Assembly: GCF_049562855.1 (NCBI RefSeq)
Contig: NZ_CP186925.1
Location: forward strand, 1,860,001-1,924,000
Reading direction: 5' to 3'
DNA length: 64,000 nucleotides
Source of the DNA: Ruminococcus_C callidus
Lineage (GTDB): Bacteria; Bacillota; Clostridia; Oscillospirales; Ruminococcaceae
In this document: positions 31,712-40,414 of the stretch, piece after piece
Position numbering within the stretch: the first letter of the stretch is position 1
How the letters are laid out: the number at the start of each line of letters is the position of its first letter
Position numbers and translations under genes: made by a program
The notes under the pieces: model-generated
What the model was told of the DNA's origin: nothing
The model's database searches: none
The model's input: only the letters and a program-made list of their open reading frames with translations

Positions 31712-33688
31712 ATGAATAATATGACAATCGATATTGAAACACGCAGTGACCGCGATCTGACAAAATGCGGTGTGTATGCTTATGCAGATTCTCCCTATTT
31801 TGCGATCACGCTGGTGAGCCTTTCCGTAGACGGCGGCGCGGTACAGACCTATGATCTGGCAAACGGTGAAACGCTCCCTGATGCGGTGCTGCACGCGCTG
31901 GTCAATGAAAGCGTCATCAAGCAGGCATTCAATGTACAGTTTGAACGAGTGTGCCTGTCAAAGTATTTGCGCACGCATTATCCGGAGATTTTCCGCAGCT
32001 ACAGTATTTCGGAAGATTCCGTCAGTGACTATCTTTCGCCGGTGGGCTGGCATTGCACCATGATTCACTGCCGCACGCTGGCGCTGCCTTCTACACTTGC
32101 AGATGCAGGCAAGGCGCTGCATATTGAACAGCAGAAAATGACGGAGGGCAAAGCTCTCATTAAATACTTTTGTGTACCCTACGAAACGGTGAACGGCGTG
32201 CCGCATTTTCACACACCGGTAGATGCGCCGGAAAAGTGGACAATTTTCAAGGCATATAACAAGCGCGATGTAGAAGCTGAAATGGAGATCGACCGTCGGC
32301 TTTCCCGCTTTCCGGTTCCCGATTCTATCTGGGAGGAGTTTTATCTCGATCAGGAGATCAACGATCGCGGTATTCGTATTGACTATGAATTGGTCGATGC
32401 AGCACTCACGCTGGATGCGCAGGCAAAGGCGAAGCTGACAGCAGATATGCGCCGCCTGACCGGAATTGACAATCCGAATTCTGTATATCAGCTTCTGGCA
32501 TGGCTTGAAGAGCAGGGCTGCCCGTCCGACTGTCTGGATAAAGCCCGCGTGAAGGAGCTGCTGAAAACAGCAAAAGATCCCGTGAAATCGGTTCTGGAAA
32601 TGCGCCGGATGCTGTCCAAATCCTCTGTCAAGAAATATCAGGCGATGCAGATCGCTATGTGTGCGGATGGTCGTGCGCGTGGAATGTTCAGCTTTTATGG
32701 CGCTGCCCGTACCGGTCGCTGGGCGGGGCGCATCATACAGTTGCAGAACCTGCCGCAGAATCATATTCCCGACCTGACCGAAGCACGTGAGACCGTGAAG
32801 CACGGGTATTATGACGAGGTCGAAATGCTCTACGAAGACGTCCCAGACACGCTTTCGCAGCTCATCCGTACCGCTTTCGTCCCGAAGCCCGGATACAAGT
32901 TCATTGTCGCCGACTTTTCTGCTATTGAAGCCCGTGTCATTGCATGGCTTGCGGGAGAACAGTGGCGCATGGACGCTTTTGCCGCCGGTGAGGACATTTA
33001 TTGTGCATCTGCATCAAAGATGTTCGGTGTACCGGTCGTGAAGCATGGTATCAATGGTCACTTGCGGCAGAAGGGCAAGGTGGCAGAATTGGCTTGTGGC
33101 TATGGCGGCTCCGTCGGTGCCATGAAAGCAATGGGCGGCGAAGATCTGAATCTGTCTGACGCAGAGCTGAAACAAATCGTAATGGACTGGCGTAATGCAT
33201 CACCGAATATTGTCCGGCTGTGGTGGGATGTGGATGATGCCGTCAAGCAGACAATCCGCAGCAAAGGTGAAACAGAAACACACGGTCTGCACTTCAGCTA
33301 CCAGAGCAAGATGCTGTTTATCACGCTGCCATCTGGCAGAAAGCTCTGCTACGCACACCCGCAGATCGGCGAAAACCAGTTCGGCGGCGAATCGGTAACA
33401 TATACGGGCGTAGGCAGCGCGAAGAAGTGGGAGCGTTTGGAAAGCTACGGTCCGAAGTTTGTAGAAAACATTGTTCAGGCGGTCGCCCGCGATCTGCTGA
33501 TGTATTCCATGCAGACGCTGTCGCACTGCTTTATCGTTGCGACGGTGCATGATGAAATGATTATCGAATGCAGCATGGGGGTATCGCTGGAGGTGATCTG
33601 CGAACAGATGGCGCGAACGCCTGCATGGGCAGAGGGACTGCTGCTTCGGGCAGACGGATATGAATGCGAATTTTACAAAAAAGACTGA
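31712..33688 (+). CDS. phage DNA polymerase, family A
   Basis: A 658-residue replicative DNA polymerase of the phage family A type. The N-terminal exonuclease motif MTIDIETRSDRD supplies the metal-binding Asp and Glu of 3'-5' proofreading. Polymerase motif A is FIVADFSAIEARVIAWLAGE, motif B RQKGKVAELACGYGG, and motif C TVHDEMIIE with the catalytic Asp. All are intact. The leader contains GACGG and CCGTC as a small hairpin (31672-31685). It replicates the phage genome with the primase-helicase and SNF2 protein downstream. Confidence 0.95.
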   Translation: MNNMTIDIETRSDRDLTKCGVYAYADSPYFAITLVSLSVDGGAVQTYDLANGETLPDAVLHALVNESVIKQAFNVQFERVCLSKYLRTHYPEIFRSYSISEDSVSDYLSPVGWHCTMIHCRTLALPSTLADAGKALHIEQQKMTEGKALIKYFCVPYETVNGVPHFHTPVDAPEKWTIFKAYNKRDVEAEMEIDRRLSRFPVPDSIWEEFYLDQEINDRGIRIDYELVDAALTLDAQAKAKLTADMRRLTGIDNPNSVYQLLAWLEEQGCPSDCLDKARVKELLKTAKDPVKSVLEMRRMLSKSSVKKYQAMQIAMCADGRARGMFSFYGAARTGRWAGRIIQLQNLPQNHIPDLTEARETVKHGYYDEVEMLYEDVPDTLSQLIRTAFVPKPGYKFIVADFSAIEARVIAWLAGEQWRMDAFAAGEDIYCASASKMFGVPVVKHGINGHLRQKGKVAELACGYGGSVGAMKAMGGEDLNLSDAELKQIVMDWRNASPNIVRLWWDVDDAVKQTIRSKGETETHGLHFSYQSKMLFITLPSGRKLCYAHPQIGENQFGGESVTYTGVGSAKKWERLESYGPKFVENIVQAVARDLLMYSMQTLSHCFIVATVHDEMIIECSMGVSLEVICEQMARTPAWAEGLLLRADGYECEFYKKD

Positions 33689-33692
33689 TCGT

Positions 33693-33735
33693 TTCGTCAA
33701 AACGGCTGTCTGCTTTCCAATGAGATAATAGAGGA
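33693..33735 (+). repeat. 43-bp intergenic motif, copy B
   Basis: TTCGTCAAAA with TGCTTTCCAATG and a TAGA-containing end, aligned without gaps to 29349-29391. It follows the polymerase stop and precedes the Rha gene. It may be a promoter, regulator site or processing site of the early operon. Confidence 0.6.
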
Positions 33736-33770
33736 ATACCTCTGACTATAAACCGAGAGGAGTTTTTATT

Positions 33771-34418
33771 ATGCAAACATTAATTCCAATGGATGACTAC
33801 GGTGTGTTCGTTGATAAGCGCGATACCGCCAGAGTCGACAGCCGCTTCGTGGCACAGTTCTTCGAGAAGCGTCACGATCATGTAATTCGTGACATCCGTG
33901 AGCTTGACTGTTCGGAGGAATTCCGACTCTCCAATTTTGGGGAGTCGACTTATATCAACGAACAGGGGCATAAGCAGCCTTGCTATGTGATGACGCGTGA
34001 CGGTTTTGTTTTTCTTGCAATGGGCTATCGTGGTAAGAAGGCTGCGCAGTTCAAGGAATTGTATATCCGCCGCTTCAATGAGATGGAAGCATTCATCAAG
34101 ACGCTGGTGTCTGCGAGACAGGAATTCCCACTGCTGACGGAGAACATCCGCCTGCTTAAGGACGATCCGAAGCCTTACCACTTCAGCAACGAGTGCGATA
34201 TGCTCAACCGCATCGCAATCGGCATGACTGCAAAGCAGTTCCGTATTCTGCACGGCATTGAGAAGAAAACAAGCATCCGCCCGTATCTGACGCAGGAGCA
34301 GATTGACCTGCTGGAAATCCTGCAGAAGGTCGATATCGGTCTGCTTGTATCAGTCCCAGATTTCCACGAAAGAAAGCGCTATCTGGAATGGTACGCAGCG
34401 AAGCTCAAGGAGGACTGA
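33771..34418 (+). CDS. Rha family phage regulatory protein
   Basis: A 215-residue Rha protein. The pRha domain spans residues 20-105: SRFVAQFFEKRHDHVIRDIR, YVMTRDGFVFLAMGYRGKKA and FKELYIRRFNEMEAF. The C-terminal half differs from common Rha/KilA-C or ORF6N partners and contains ECDMLNRIAIGMTAKQFRIL, perhaps a second DNA-binding part. Rha proteins of lambdoid phages affect growth in some hosts and are thought to act as regulators. RBS GAGAGGAG precedes the ATG. Confidence 0.9.
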   Translation: MQTLIPMDDYGVFVDKRDTARVDSRFVAQFFEKRHDHVIRDIRELDCSEEFRLSNFGESTYINEQGHKQPCYVMTRDGFVFLAMGYRGKKAAQFKELYIRRFNEMEAFIKTLVSARQEFPLLTENIRLLKDDPKPYHFSNECDMLNRIAIGMTAKQFRILHGIEKKTSIRPYLTQEQIDLLEILQKVDIGLLVSVPDFHERKRYLEWYAAKLKED

Positions 34419-34422
34419 TGTT

Positions 34423-34581
34423 ATGAAATACACGATTGAATGGTTTTATGCGCTGATCAGCGGCAGGCTGGTCAAGCCGGAGAATGTCTACGTCAAGTGT
34501 CCGCACTGCGGTGATCTCTGCAAGGCGCACGATAACGGAGAGCGCTGTGAGGACTGCCCGACCAGAAAGAAGGAGGACTGA
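34423..34581 (+). CDS. small zinc-ribbon protein
   Basis: A 52-residue protein with two Cys pairs (CPHCGDLC and CEDCP) that can bind one zinc. The start at 34423 follows the Rha gene by four bases, with AAGGAGG upstream. The N-terminus is hydrophobic (TIEWFYALISGRL). Function unknown. One of two adjacent small Cys-rich genes. Confidence 0.65.
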   Translation: MKYTIEWFYALISGRLVKPENVYVKCPHCGDLCKAHDNGERCEDCPTRKKED

Positions 34582-34584
34582 GCT

Positions 34585-34788
34585 ATGTTTTATGTGAAAG
34601 AGAAGACCGATGAGCTTGAGGTCAGAGTGGAGCTCAACGACGAGAATGTATTCTGTGCCTGCCCGGACTGTGGCGAGGAGGTCAGTGTTGACTTGTCCTG
34701 TGTGTTCGCTGACGGTATTGGCGATATGTACGGCACTTCGGTGCTCTGCAACGCCTGCGCGAGAAAGAGGCTCGGTCATGGCAAGTAA
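34585..34788 (+). CDS. small zinc-ribbon protein
   Basis: A 67-residue acidic protein with CACPDCGEE in the middle and CNACARKR near the end, a probable zinc-binding pair. It starts three bases after the previous stop (RBS AAGGAGGAC) and overlaps the next gene by 11 bases. Function unknown; probably a DNA- or protein-binding accessory of the early operon. Confidence 0.65.
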   Translation: MFYVKEKTDELEVRVELNDENVFCACPDCGEEVSVDLSCVFADGIGDMYGTSVLCNACARKRLGHGK

Positions 34789-35209
34789 GCGTAACAGTGA
34801 GGGCTACTCCAGCCCAACCGAGTATGAAGCGCTTACCCGCATCGAGAAGGAGGAGAAGGTGGCGGCGAAGGCTGCTGCCTTCCGTCCGGTCGTGTATATC
34901 TGTTCGCCTTATTCCGGGGATACGGAGAGGAATGTTGAGAACGCACGCCGATACAGCCGCTTCGCTGTAGACAGGCACTACCTGCCAATCACGCCACATA
35001 TCTACTTTACGCAGTTCATGGACGACAATGTCCCGGAGGAACGCAACACAGCCATTTTTATGAACTGGGTGCTGATGAGCAAGTGCGTAGAGTTGTGGGT
35101 GTTCGGTGAAACAATCAGCTCCGGCATGAAGGCGGAGATCGAACGGGCAAAGCGCAAGAAAATGAAAATCCGCTATTTTACGGAGGAATTGGAGGAAGTA
35201 TGCAAGTAA
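34778..35209 (+). CDS. DUF4406/DUF7768-like protein, nucleoside deoxyribosyltransferase fold
   Basis: A 143-residue protein. The start at 34778 overlaps the upstream gene; the longer frame upstream is a shadow of it. VVYICSPYSGDTERNVENAR near residue 40 is typical of DUF4406-like proteins, which share the fold of nucleoside 2-deoxyribosyltransferases; the following helical part has FMNWVLMSKCVELWVFGE and ends with a basic stretch. Phages carry such proteins next to replication genes, perhaps to handle nucleotides. The substrate is unknown. It overlaps the primase gene by 10 bases. Confidence 0.75.
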   Translation: MASKRNSEGYSSPTEYEALTRIEKEEKVAAKAAAFRPVVYICSPYSGDTERNVENARRYSRFAVDRHYLPITPHIYFTQFMDDNVPEERNTAIFMNWVLMSKCVELWVFGETISSGMKAEIERAKRKKMKIRYFTEELEEVCK

Positions 35210-37461
35210 CAATCTATCAGGCTGACTGCCTGCACAACAAGGCAAACTGCATCTACCCGAATAAGGTCGTTGTGACCACGGAGGCGGATATGGCAAAGGT
35301 GCAGAGCCGCGACCACGTCTGTGCGGAATACAAGAATAACACCCGCAGCAAGGACAACTTTATTCTCTCGGACAATATCCCGATGGACTGTGACAACGAT
35401 CACAGCGACGATCCGGCAAAGTGGATCACGCCGGAGCTTCTGGATGAACTGCTCCCGGATGTGCCGTATATCCTTGTGTTCAGCCGCAATCACATGAAGG
35501 CGAAAAACGGAGTGTCGGCGAGACCGCGTTTCCATGTATATTTCCAGATCCACCTGATCCACGATGCCGACTCCTATGCAGCACTCAAGCGGAAGATCCA
35601 CGCGGCATTCCCGTTCTTTGATGATAATGCGCTCGATGCCGCACGATTCCTCTATGGTTCCCCCGGCAGCGAGGTGCTGTGGCATGAAGGCAGCCTGTTC
35701 ATTGAGGACTTCCTGACATTGACCGCAAAGGCGGCGATTCCGCAGGGAAAGCGCAACGCTACTATGTCGCATTATGCAGGAAAGCTCGTCAAGCGGTTTG
35801 GTGTGACCGATGCTGCCTATACGAAGTTTCTGGAGAAAGCTGCCGAATGTGATCCGCCGCTGGATCAGGAGGAGCTGGACAAGATCTGGTCGAGCGCTTC
35901 AAAGTTTTACAAGAAGGTTTCGTCTGCTCCCGACTATATCCCGCCCGACGAATACACAGGCGGCAGTCTGCGCCCGGATGATTTCTCGGATATTGGTGAG
36001 GCGCGTACTTTTGCAGCGGTGTATGAGGGCGAGGTCTGCTATACGGAAGCGACCGGTTTTCTGCGTAATAACGAGATCTACTGGATGGAATCCCGCCAGC
36101 GCCCGATCGCGGCAATGATGGAACATACAGATGCACAGCTCGAAGAAGCGGGCAACGAGATCGAGGCGGCGCTGCAGCGCTTGGAAGACCTCGGCATCTC
36201 CCGTGGAACGGCGATGGCAGGCGGCAAGAAGCTGCTTGAGGGTATGACCAGCGATCAGGCGGAAGCCTACGGTGCCTACCAGACCGCCAAGACCTACTAC
36301 GCATTCGTCATGAAGTACCGCAATATGAAAAGCCTGAAGCCTGCAATGGAAGCTGCTATGCCGCTACTGGAAAAGCAGCCGGACGAGCTGGACAGCAATC
36401 CCTTCCTGCTGAATACGCCGCTTTGCACCTACAACCTGACGGAGGGACTGACCGGCACGAAGGATCATGATCCGCAGGATTACATCACGAAGGTTACGAC
36501 GGTTTCTCCGGACGATGTAGGCACGGACATCTGGAAGAATACGCTCGACCTGATTTTCTGCGGTGATACTGACCTGATTGACTATGTGCAGCGCATCGTA
36601 GGCATGGCGGTCATCGGCAAGGTGTATATTGAAGCACTTATTATCGCATACGGAGAAGGCAGAAATGGTAAGTCTACCTTCTGGAACGCGATTGCCCGTG
36701 TGCTGGGCAGCTATGCTGGTAATATGTCTGCCGACGCGCTGACGGTCGGCTGCAAGAGAAATGTGAAGCCCGAAATGGCAGAATTGAAGGGCAAGCGCCT
36801 GATTATTGCTGCCGAGCTGGAGGAAGGTATGCGCCTGAACACCTCGGTCATCAAGCAGCTCTGTTCGACCGATGCGGTGTATGCAGAGAAAAAGTATAAA
36901 GCACCGTTCAGTTTTATCCCCAGCCACACGCTGGTGCTGTATACAAACCACCTGCCGAAGGTCGGTGCCTCTGATGCGGGAACGTGGCGCAGATTGATTG
37001 TTATCCCGTTCAATGCCAAAATCGAGGGCGACAGCGACATTAAGAACTTTGCCGACTATCTTGTTGACCATGCAGGCGGTGCGATCTTGAGCTGGATCAT
37101 TGAAGGCTCCCGTATGGTGATCGCCGAAGGCTTCAATATCAAGCCGCCGAAGGTGGTGCGTGATGCTGTTGCTGCCTACCGCGAGGACAATGACTGGCTC
37201 GGAAAGTTTCTGGAGGAAAGCTGTGTCATCGGAGCAGCTTATCAGGAGAAGTCCGGCGAGCTGTATAAGGCTTACCGCACCTACTGCATCAATATGCATG
37301 AATACACCCGCAGTACGGGAGATTTCTATGCAGCTTTGGAGCAGATCGGGTACCACAAGAAGAAGTTGAAAAACGGGATCATGATTTTTGGGTTGATGCT
37401 GAAAACAGATGATTTTCCGGAAGAGCAGGAAAACGACGAAGATTTGGGCTTTTTGGACTAA
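35200..37461 (+). CDS. phage primase-helicase, D5/P4 family
   Basis: A 753-residue protein. The first 270 residues look like a primase-type domain (ILVFSRNHMKAKNGVSARPR, ARFLYGSPGSEVLWH). The C-terminal 350 residues are a D5/P4-like superfamily 3 helicase: Walker A AYGEGRNGKSTFWNAI, Walker B region RLIIAAELEEG, the sensor VLYTNHLPKVG and an arginine-finger region GTWRRLIVIPF. Such proteins prime and unwind at the phage origin. It lies directly before a 101-bp AT-rich inverted repeat that looks like an origin. Complete and of normal length. Confidence 0.92.
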   Translation: MQVTIYQADCLHNKANCIYPNKVVVTTEADMAKVQSRDHVCAEYKNNTRSKDNFILSDNIPMDCDNDHSDDPAKWITPELLDELLPDVPYILVFSRNHMKAKNGVSARPRFHVYFQIHLIHDADSYAALKRKIHAAFPFFDDNALDAARFLYGSPGSEVLWHEGSLFIEDFLTLTAKAAIPQGKRNATMSHYAGKLVKRFGVTDAAYTKFLEKAAECDPPLDQEELDKIWSSASKFYKKVSSAPDYIPPDEYTGGSLRPDDFSDIGEARTFAAVYEGEVCYTEATGFLRNNEIYWMESRQRPIAAMMEHTDAQLEEAGNEIEAALQRLEDLGISRGTAMAGGKKLLEGMTSDQAEAYGAYQTAKTYYAFVMKYRNMKSLKPAMEAAMPLLEKQPDELDSNPFLLNTPLCTYNLTEGLTGTKDHDPQDYITKVTTVSPDDVGTDIWKNTLDLIFCGDTDLIDYVQRIVGMAVIGKVYIEALIIAYGEGRNGKSTFWNAIARVLGSYAGNMSADALTVGCKRNVKPEMAELKGKRLIIAAELEEGMRLNTSVIKQLCSTDAVYAEKKYKAPFSFIPSHTLVLYTNHLPKVGASDAGTWRRLIVIPFNAKIEGDSDIKNFADYLVDHAGGAILSWIIEGSRMVIAEGFNIKPPKVVRDAVAAYREDNDWLGKFLEESCVIGAAYQEKSGELYKAYRTYCINMHEYTRSTGDFYAALEQIGYHKKKLKNGIMIFGLMLKTDDFPEEQENDEDLGFLD

Positions 37462-37463
37462 AA

Positions 37464-37564
37464 GGTGCAGGTGTCGAAGGTCATATCATAAACTTTCTAT
37501 AGTAGAAAAAATTGAAAAAATATCTATATATAAAGTTATAGAATAGACCTTCGACACCTGCACC
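37464..37564. repeat. 19-bp perfect inverted repeat around an AT-rich core, possible phage origin
   Basis: ggtgcaggtgtcgaaggtc at 37464-37482 and its exact complement at 37546-37564 flank 63 bases that are over 80 percent A+T and partly self-complementary. It starts two bases after the primase stop and ends 14 bases before the VRR-NUC start. This fits a replication origin read by the D5-type primase; a terminator or recombinase site is less likely because there is no T-run. Confidence 0.65.
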
Positions 37565-37578
37565 AGAAAGGAGTAAAA

Positions 37579-37860
37579 ATGCGTGAAACAACCGTAGAAT
37601 CGAAGTTTTTTAAAGCTGTCAAAGCAAAAGGCGGGCTGGCGGTCAAGTTCGTATCCCCAAGTTTTAACGGGATGCCCGACCGCATGGTGATGTTCCCCGG
37701 CGGCAGAATCGGTTTCGTGGAAGTCAAGGCACCGGGGAAAACGCCGCGACCATTGCAGTGGTCTCGTCACAGACTATTGCGGAGGATGGGTTTTCTGGTT
37801 TTTGTGCTGGACAGCCCTGAACAGATTGGAGGGATCATTGATGCAATACAGTCCACATGA
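37579..37860 (+). CDS. VRR-NUC domain nuclease
   Basis: A 93-residue stand-alone VRR-NUC domain. Visible signature: ESKFFKAVKAKGGLAVKFVS, then GMPDRMVMF with the catalytic Asp and GFVEVKAPG with the E-x-K pair of the PD-(D/E)xK fold. Such phage enzymes cut branched DNA such as Holliday junctions and often sit beside SNF2 helicases. RBS AAAGGAG precedes the ATG. It overlaps the helicase gene by 20 bases. Confidence 0.93.
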   Translation: MRETTVESKFFKAVKAKGGLAVKFVSPSFNGMPDRMVMFPGGRIGFVEVKAPGKTPRPLQWSRHRLLRRMGFLVFVLDSPEQIGGIIDAIQST

Positions 37861-39175
37861 CTACCAGAAATACGCCATCGACTTTATCGAAACACACCCG
37901 GAGGCAGCAGTCCTGCTGGAATGCGGGCTGGGCAAGACCAGCATCACCCTGACGGCACTGAACGACATGATGTTCGACAGCTTCGACGTCCGGAAGGTGC
38001 TGGTGATCGCACCAATCCGCGTCTGCAAAAATGCATGGGCGGCAGAGATCGGCAAGTGGGATCACCTGAAAGGGCTGACCTACAGTCTGGTTCTCGGCAC
38101 CCGCGACCAGCGCCTTGCGGCTCTCCGGAAAAAAGCCGATCTGTACATCATCAACCGCGAGAATGTGCAGTGGCTCATTGAGGACAGCGGGATGCCGTTC
38201 GATTTCGACATGGTGGTGATTGACGAGCTTTCATCATTCAAGAACCACCAGTCTAAGCGCTTCAAGGCGCTGCGGAAGGTGCGTCCGTTTGTAAAGCGTA
38301 TCATCGGGCTGACCGGTACACCCTGCAGCAACGGTCTCATGGATCTGTGGGCGCAGTTCCGCCTGCTGGATAAGGGAGAGCGTCTGGGAAAGCGAATCGG
38401 ACAGTACCGTGATGCATACTTCACACCAGACTGGAACGGCTTCACTTATACGCCCCGCAAAGGTGTCGAAAAGGAGATCTACGGCAAGATCGCCGACATC
38501 AGCATTTCCATGAAAACTACCGACCACCTGAGAATGCCGGAGCTGCTGTCTGTCTCTGATCCGGTGCGGCTTTCCGAAGAAGAATATGAAGCCTACAAGC
38601 AGATGGAAAGCGACTACGTCCTGCCGGTGCAGGATGAGGATATTTCCGCTGCCAATGCTGCCGTCCTGTGCGGAAAGCTGGTACAGCTTGCAAGCGGCTG
38701 CATCTACAGCGACGACGGCAATATCATCGAGCTGCACGAGCGAAAGCTGGATGCATTGGAAGATCTGCTGGAAGCGCAGAACGGCAAGCCCGCGCTGGTC
38801 GCGTATTGGTACAAGCACGAACGCGACCGCATCTGTAAGCGGTTCGACTGCCGCGAAATCAAGACCGACAAGGATATCGCCAACTGGAATGCAGGAAAAA
38901 TTCCAGTGGCGCTGATACAGCCTTCCTCCGCAGGTCACGGACTGAACTTGCAGGACGGTGGCAGCACAATCATCTGGTACACGCTGCCGTGGTCGCTGGA
39001 ATTATACCAGCAGACCAACGCCCGCCTGTGGCGACAGGGACAGCGGGCAGAATCTGTTGTGATTCAGCATCTTATGACGGTTAACACAATCGACGAGGAG
39101 ATCATGAAGGCTTTGCAGTCAAAAGACAGGACGCAGTCCGCAATGATGCGTGCGGTGAAAGCAAGGTTCAAATGA
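37841..39175 (+). CDS. phage SNF2-family DEAD-like helicase
   Basis: A 444-residue helicase started at 37841 (GGAGGGATC upstream); an earlier frame extension is a shadow of VRR-NUC. Walker A is LLECGLGKTSITLTAL, motif II VVIDELSSFKN, motif III GLTGTPCSNGLMD, and the second lobe has PSSAGHGLNLQDGG and QTNARLWRQGQ. It is the short phage form of the family. With VRR-NUC, DUF2800 nuclease and polymerase it forms the replication-recombination set of the phage. Confidence 0.93.
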   Translation: MQYSPHDYQKYAIDFIETHPEAAVLLECGLGKTSITLTALNDMMFDSFDVRKVLVIAPIRVCKNAWAAEIGKWDHLKGLTYSLVLGTRDQRLAALRKKADLYIINRENVQWLIEDSGMPFDFDMVVIDELSSFKNHQSKRFKALRKVRPFVKRIIGLTGTPCSNGLMDLWAQFRLLDKGERLGKRIGQYRDAYFTPDWNGFTYTPRKGVEKEIYGKIADISISMKTTDHLRMPELLSVSDPVRLSEEEYEAYKQMESDYVLPVQDEDISAANAAVLCGKLVQLASGCIYSDDGNIIELHERKLDALEDLLEAQNGKPALVAYWYKHERDRICKRFDCREIKTDKDIANWNAGKIPVALIQPSSAGHGLNLQDGGSTIIWYTLPWSLELYQQTNARLWRQGQRAESVVIQHLMTVNTIDEEIMKALQSKDRTQSAMMRAVKARFK

Positions 39176-39366
39176 ATGAAGGATACAAATTACTGTCGGC
39201 AGCAATCATCAAGCAGTGCCTTCTGGATTACCGGGAGGTGCTACAGTCAAATGACATCATCACGAAACTGGAATGTGAGCAGTTCCTGCGGTCGCAGTGG
39301 TTTGACTTCATGTCGGATATGAACGGCGAGAGACTGATAAAAATGATGAGGGAGGAATTTGCATGA
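39172..39366 (+). CDS. small hypothetical prophage protein
   Basis: A 64-residue helical protein; its start overlaps the helicase stop as ATGA and its stop overlaps the next start in the same way. No motif recognised. Conserved spacing with neighbours and the tight overlaps make it a likely real gene of this operon. Confidence 0.72.
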   Translation: MNEGYKLLSAAIIKQCLLDYREVLQSNDIITKLECEQFLRSQWFDFMSDMNGERLIKMMREEFA

Positions 39367-39773
39367 AAGAATACTGGGATCAGGCACAGCGACTCCGCAG
39401 GCGTATCGACCGGAAGATTCACGAAATCCGAGTGTTGCGGCAGCGTGCCGAAGGTATGAACGGCAGCGGCATCAATGATATGCCGAGAACCGTGTCACCC
39501 GATCGAAGCAAGATGGAAGGCACCGTTTTCAGGATCATGGCGCTGGAACAGGAAATTCAGGAAACCCAGCGTGAGTATGATGCGCTGCTTGCCGACATGG
39601 AAGCGCGTATTAAGGCGGTCGATGATGCCGATTGTTGTGACCTTCTGAGCAAGCGTTATCTGGAGTTCAAATCTTGGAACATGATCGCTGCCGACTTCGG
39701 ATACAGCGTGCAGCACATCTACCGCCTGCGTGACAAAGCCGTCCAAAAGTTGAGAGCTGATGAGAGTTCGTAA
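39363..39773 (+). CDS. DUF1492-like phage late transcription regulator
   Basis: A 136-residue protein. The first 90 residues are coiled coil (YWDQAQRLRRRIDRKIHEIR, RIMALEQEIQETQREYDALL) and the C-terminal 45 residues resemble sigma factor region 4 (FKSWNMIAADFGYSVQHIYR then LRDKAVQKL). This layout is typical of DUF1492 and ArpU/RinA-type activators of phage late genes. It lies directly before a strong promoter and a terminator-like hairpin, which suggests that it switches on the packaging genes. Confidence 0.83.
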   Translation: MKEYWDQAQRLRRRIDRKIHEIRVLRQRAEGMNGSGINDMPRTVSPDRSKMEGTVFRIMALEQEIQETQREYDALLADMEARIKAVDDADCCDLLSKRYLEFKSWNMIAADFGYSVQHIYRLRDKAVQKLRADESS

Positions 39774-39776
39774 GAC

Positions 39777-39812
39777 TTGATATTCATGGGTTTCTGTGCT
39801 ATACTGTATAAT
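39777..39812 (+). promoter_or_regulatory. strong sigma-70 promoter before the HNH and packaging genes
   Basis: TTGATA (39777-39782) and TATACT (39800-39805) are exactly 17 bases apart; a second TATAAT follows at 39807-39812. Transcription would start about 39815, just before the hairpin at 39829. Confidence 0.8.
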
Positions 39813-39828
39813 AGAAGATCATGTATAG

Positions 39829-39857
39829 AGCCGTTGGTTTACGCCAGCGGCTTTTGT
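39829..39857 (+). terminator. attenuator-like hairpin in the late leader
   Basis: AGCCGTTGG and CCAGCGGCT form a 9-bp stem (one G-T pair) with loop TTTACG, followed by TTTTGTT. It lies about 15 bases after the predicted start of the promoter above and before the HNH gene, so transcription must read through it to reach the packaging genes. Confidence 0.72.
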
Positions 39858-39880
39858 TATGCCCGAAGGAGGTGGAGACA

Positions 39881-40231
39881 ATGCCGAGGAAGGCACGAAA
39901 ACCATGTAAGCACCCCGGCTGTCCCAATCTGACAGACGGTTTGTATTGTGCAGAGCATCAGCCCTTGCATCCAGACAGACCGTCTGCCGCTAAGCGTGGC
40001 TACGGCAGCAAGTGGCAACGTGTCAGCAAGGCGTACCTCCGCCGGCATCCTTTGTGTGTGCGGTGCAAAGCACAGGGACGGTTCACGGCAGCGACCGTGG
40101 TCGACCATATCATTCCTCACCGTGGTGATCCGCATCTGATGTGGGATGAAAGCAACTGGCAGGCTCTTTGCAAGTCCTGCCATGACCGCAAGACGTGGAC
40201 AGAAGACCGAAATCCCGTCTATCGGTATTGA
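39881..40231 (+). CDS. HNH endonuclease, packaging-associated
   Basis: A 116-residue HNH nuclease with RBS AAGGAGGTGG. Zinc-binding Cys pairs flank the fold (CKHPGCPNL, CVRCKAQG, CKSCHDRK) and the catalytic HNH core is VVDHIIPHRGDPHLMWDESN. Phages of this type place a short HNH gene just before the small terminase, and HNH activity helps terminase cut concatemers. The gene has its own promoter and an attenuator-like leader. Confidence 0.92.
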   Translation: MPRKARKPCKHPGCPNLTDGLYCAEHQPLHPDRPSAAKRGYGSKWQRVSKAYLRRHPLCVRCKAQGRFTAATVVDHIIPHRGDPHLMWDESNWQALCKSCHDRKTWTEDRNPVYRY

Positions 40232-40359
40232 TTGTGTCTGAAATGCTGCCGGTGGGGGGATAAAAATCGCTAATTGTGAATTTTTTACAGACCGGCGTTC
40301 CCTCTCACGCACAAAAACCAAGGTTCAAACGGGGGATTAACCCCGAAAATATGCAGACA

Positions 40360-40392
40360 AGCCGAAACCTACGCAGTTTCGGCTGTTTTTTT
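40360..40392 (+). terminator. intrinsic terminator between HNH and terS
   Basis: AGCCGAAAC and GTTTCGGCT form a perfect 9-bp stem with a 7-base loop, followed by GTTTTTTT. It lies 22 bases before the terS start, so either HNH ends here or read-through is controlled. About 130 non-coding bases precede it, including a short ccccg/cgggg-type repeat. Confidence 0.8.
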
Positions 40393-40414
40393 CTCAAAAG
40401 GCAGGTGAAATCAG

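Noticed and set aside
32000..32803. Minus-strand frame of about 280 codons inside the polymerase gene
   Set aside because: Shadow of an intact polymerase with all motifs.
36364..37356. A 330-codon open frame on the minus strand inside the primase gene
   Set aside because: It is a shadow of the primase frame: no RBS, no known motif, and the plus frame has full helicase signatures.
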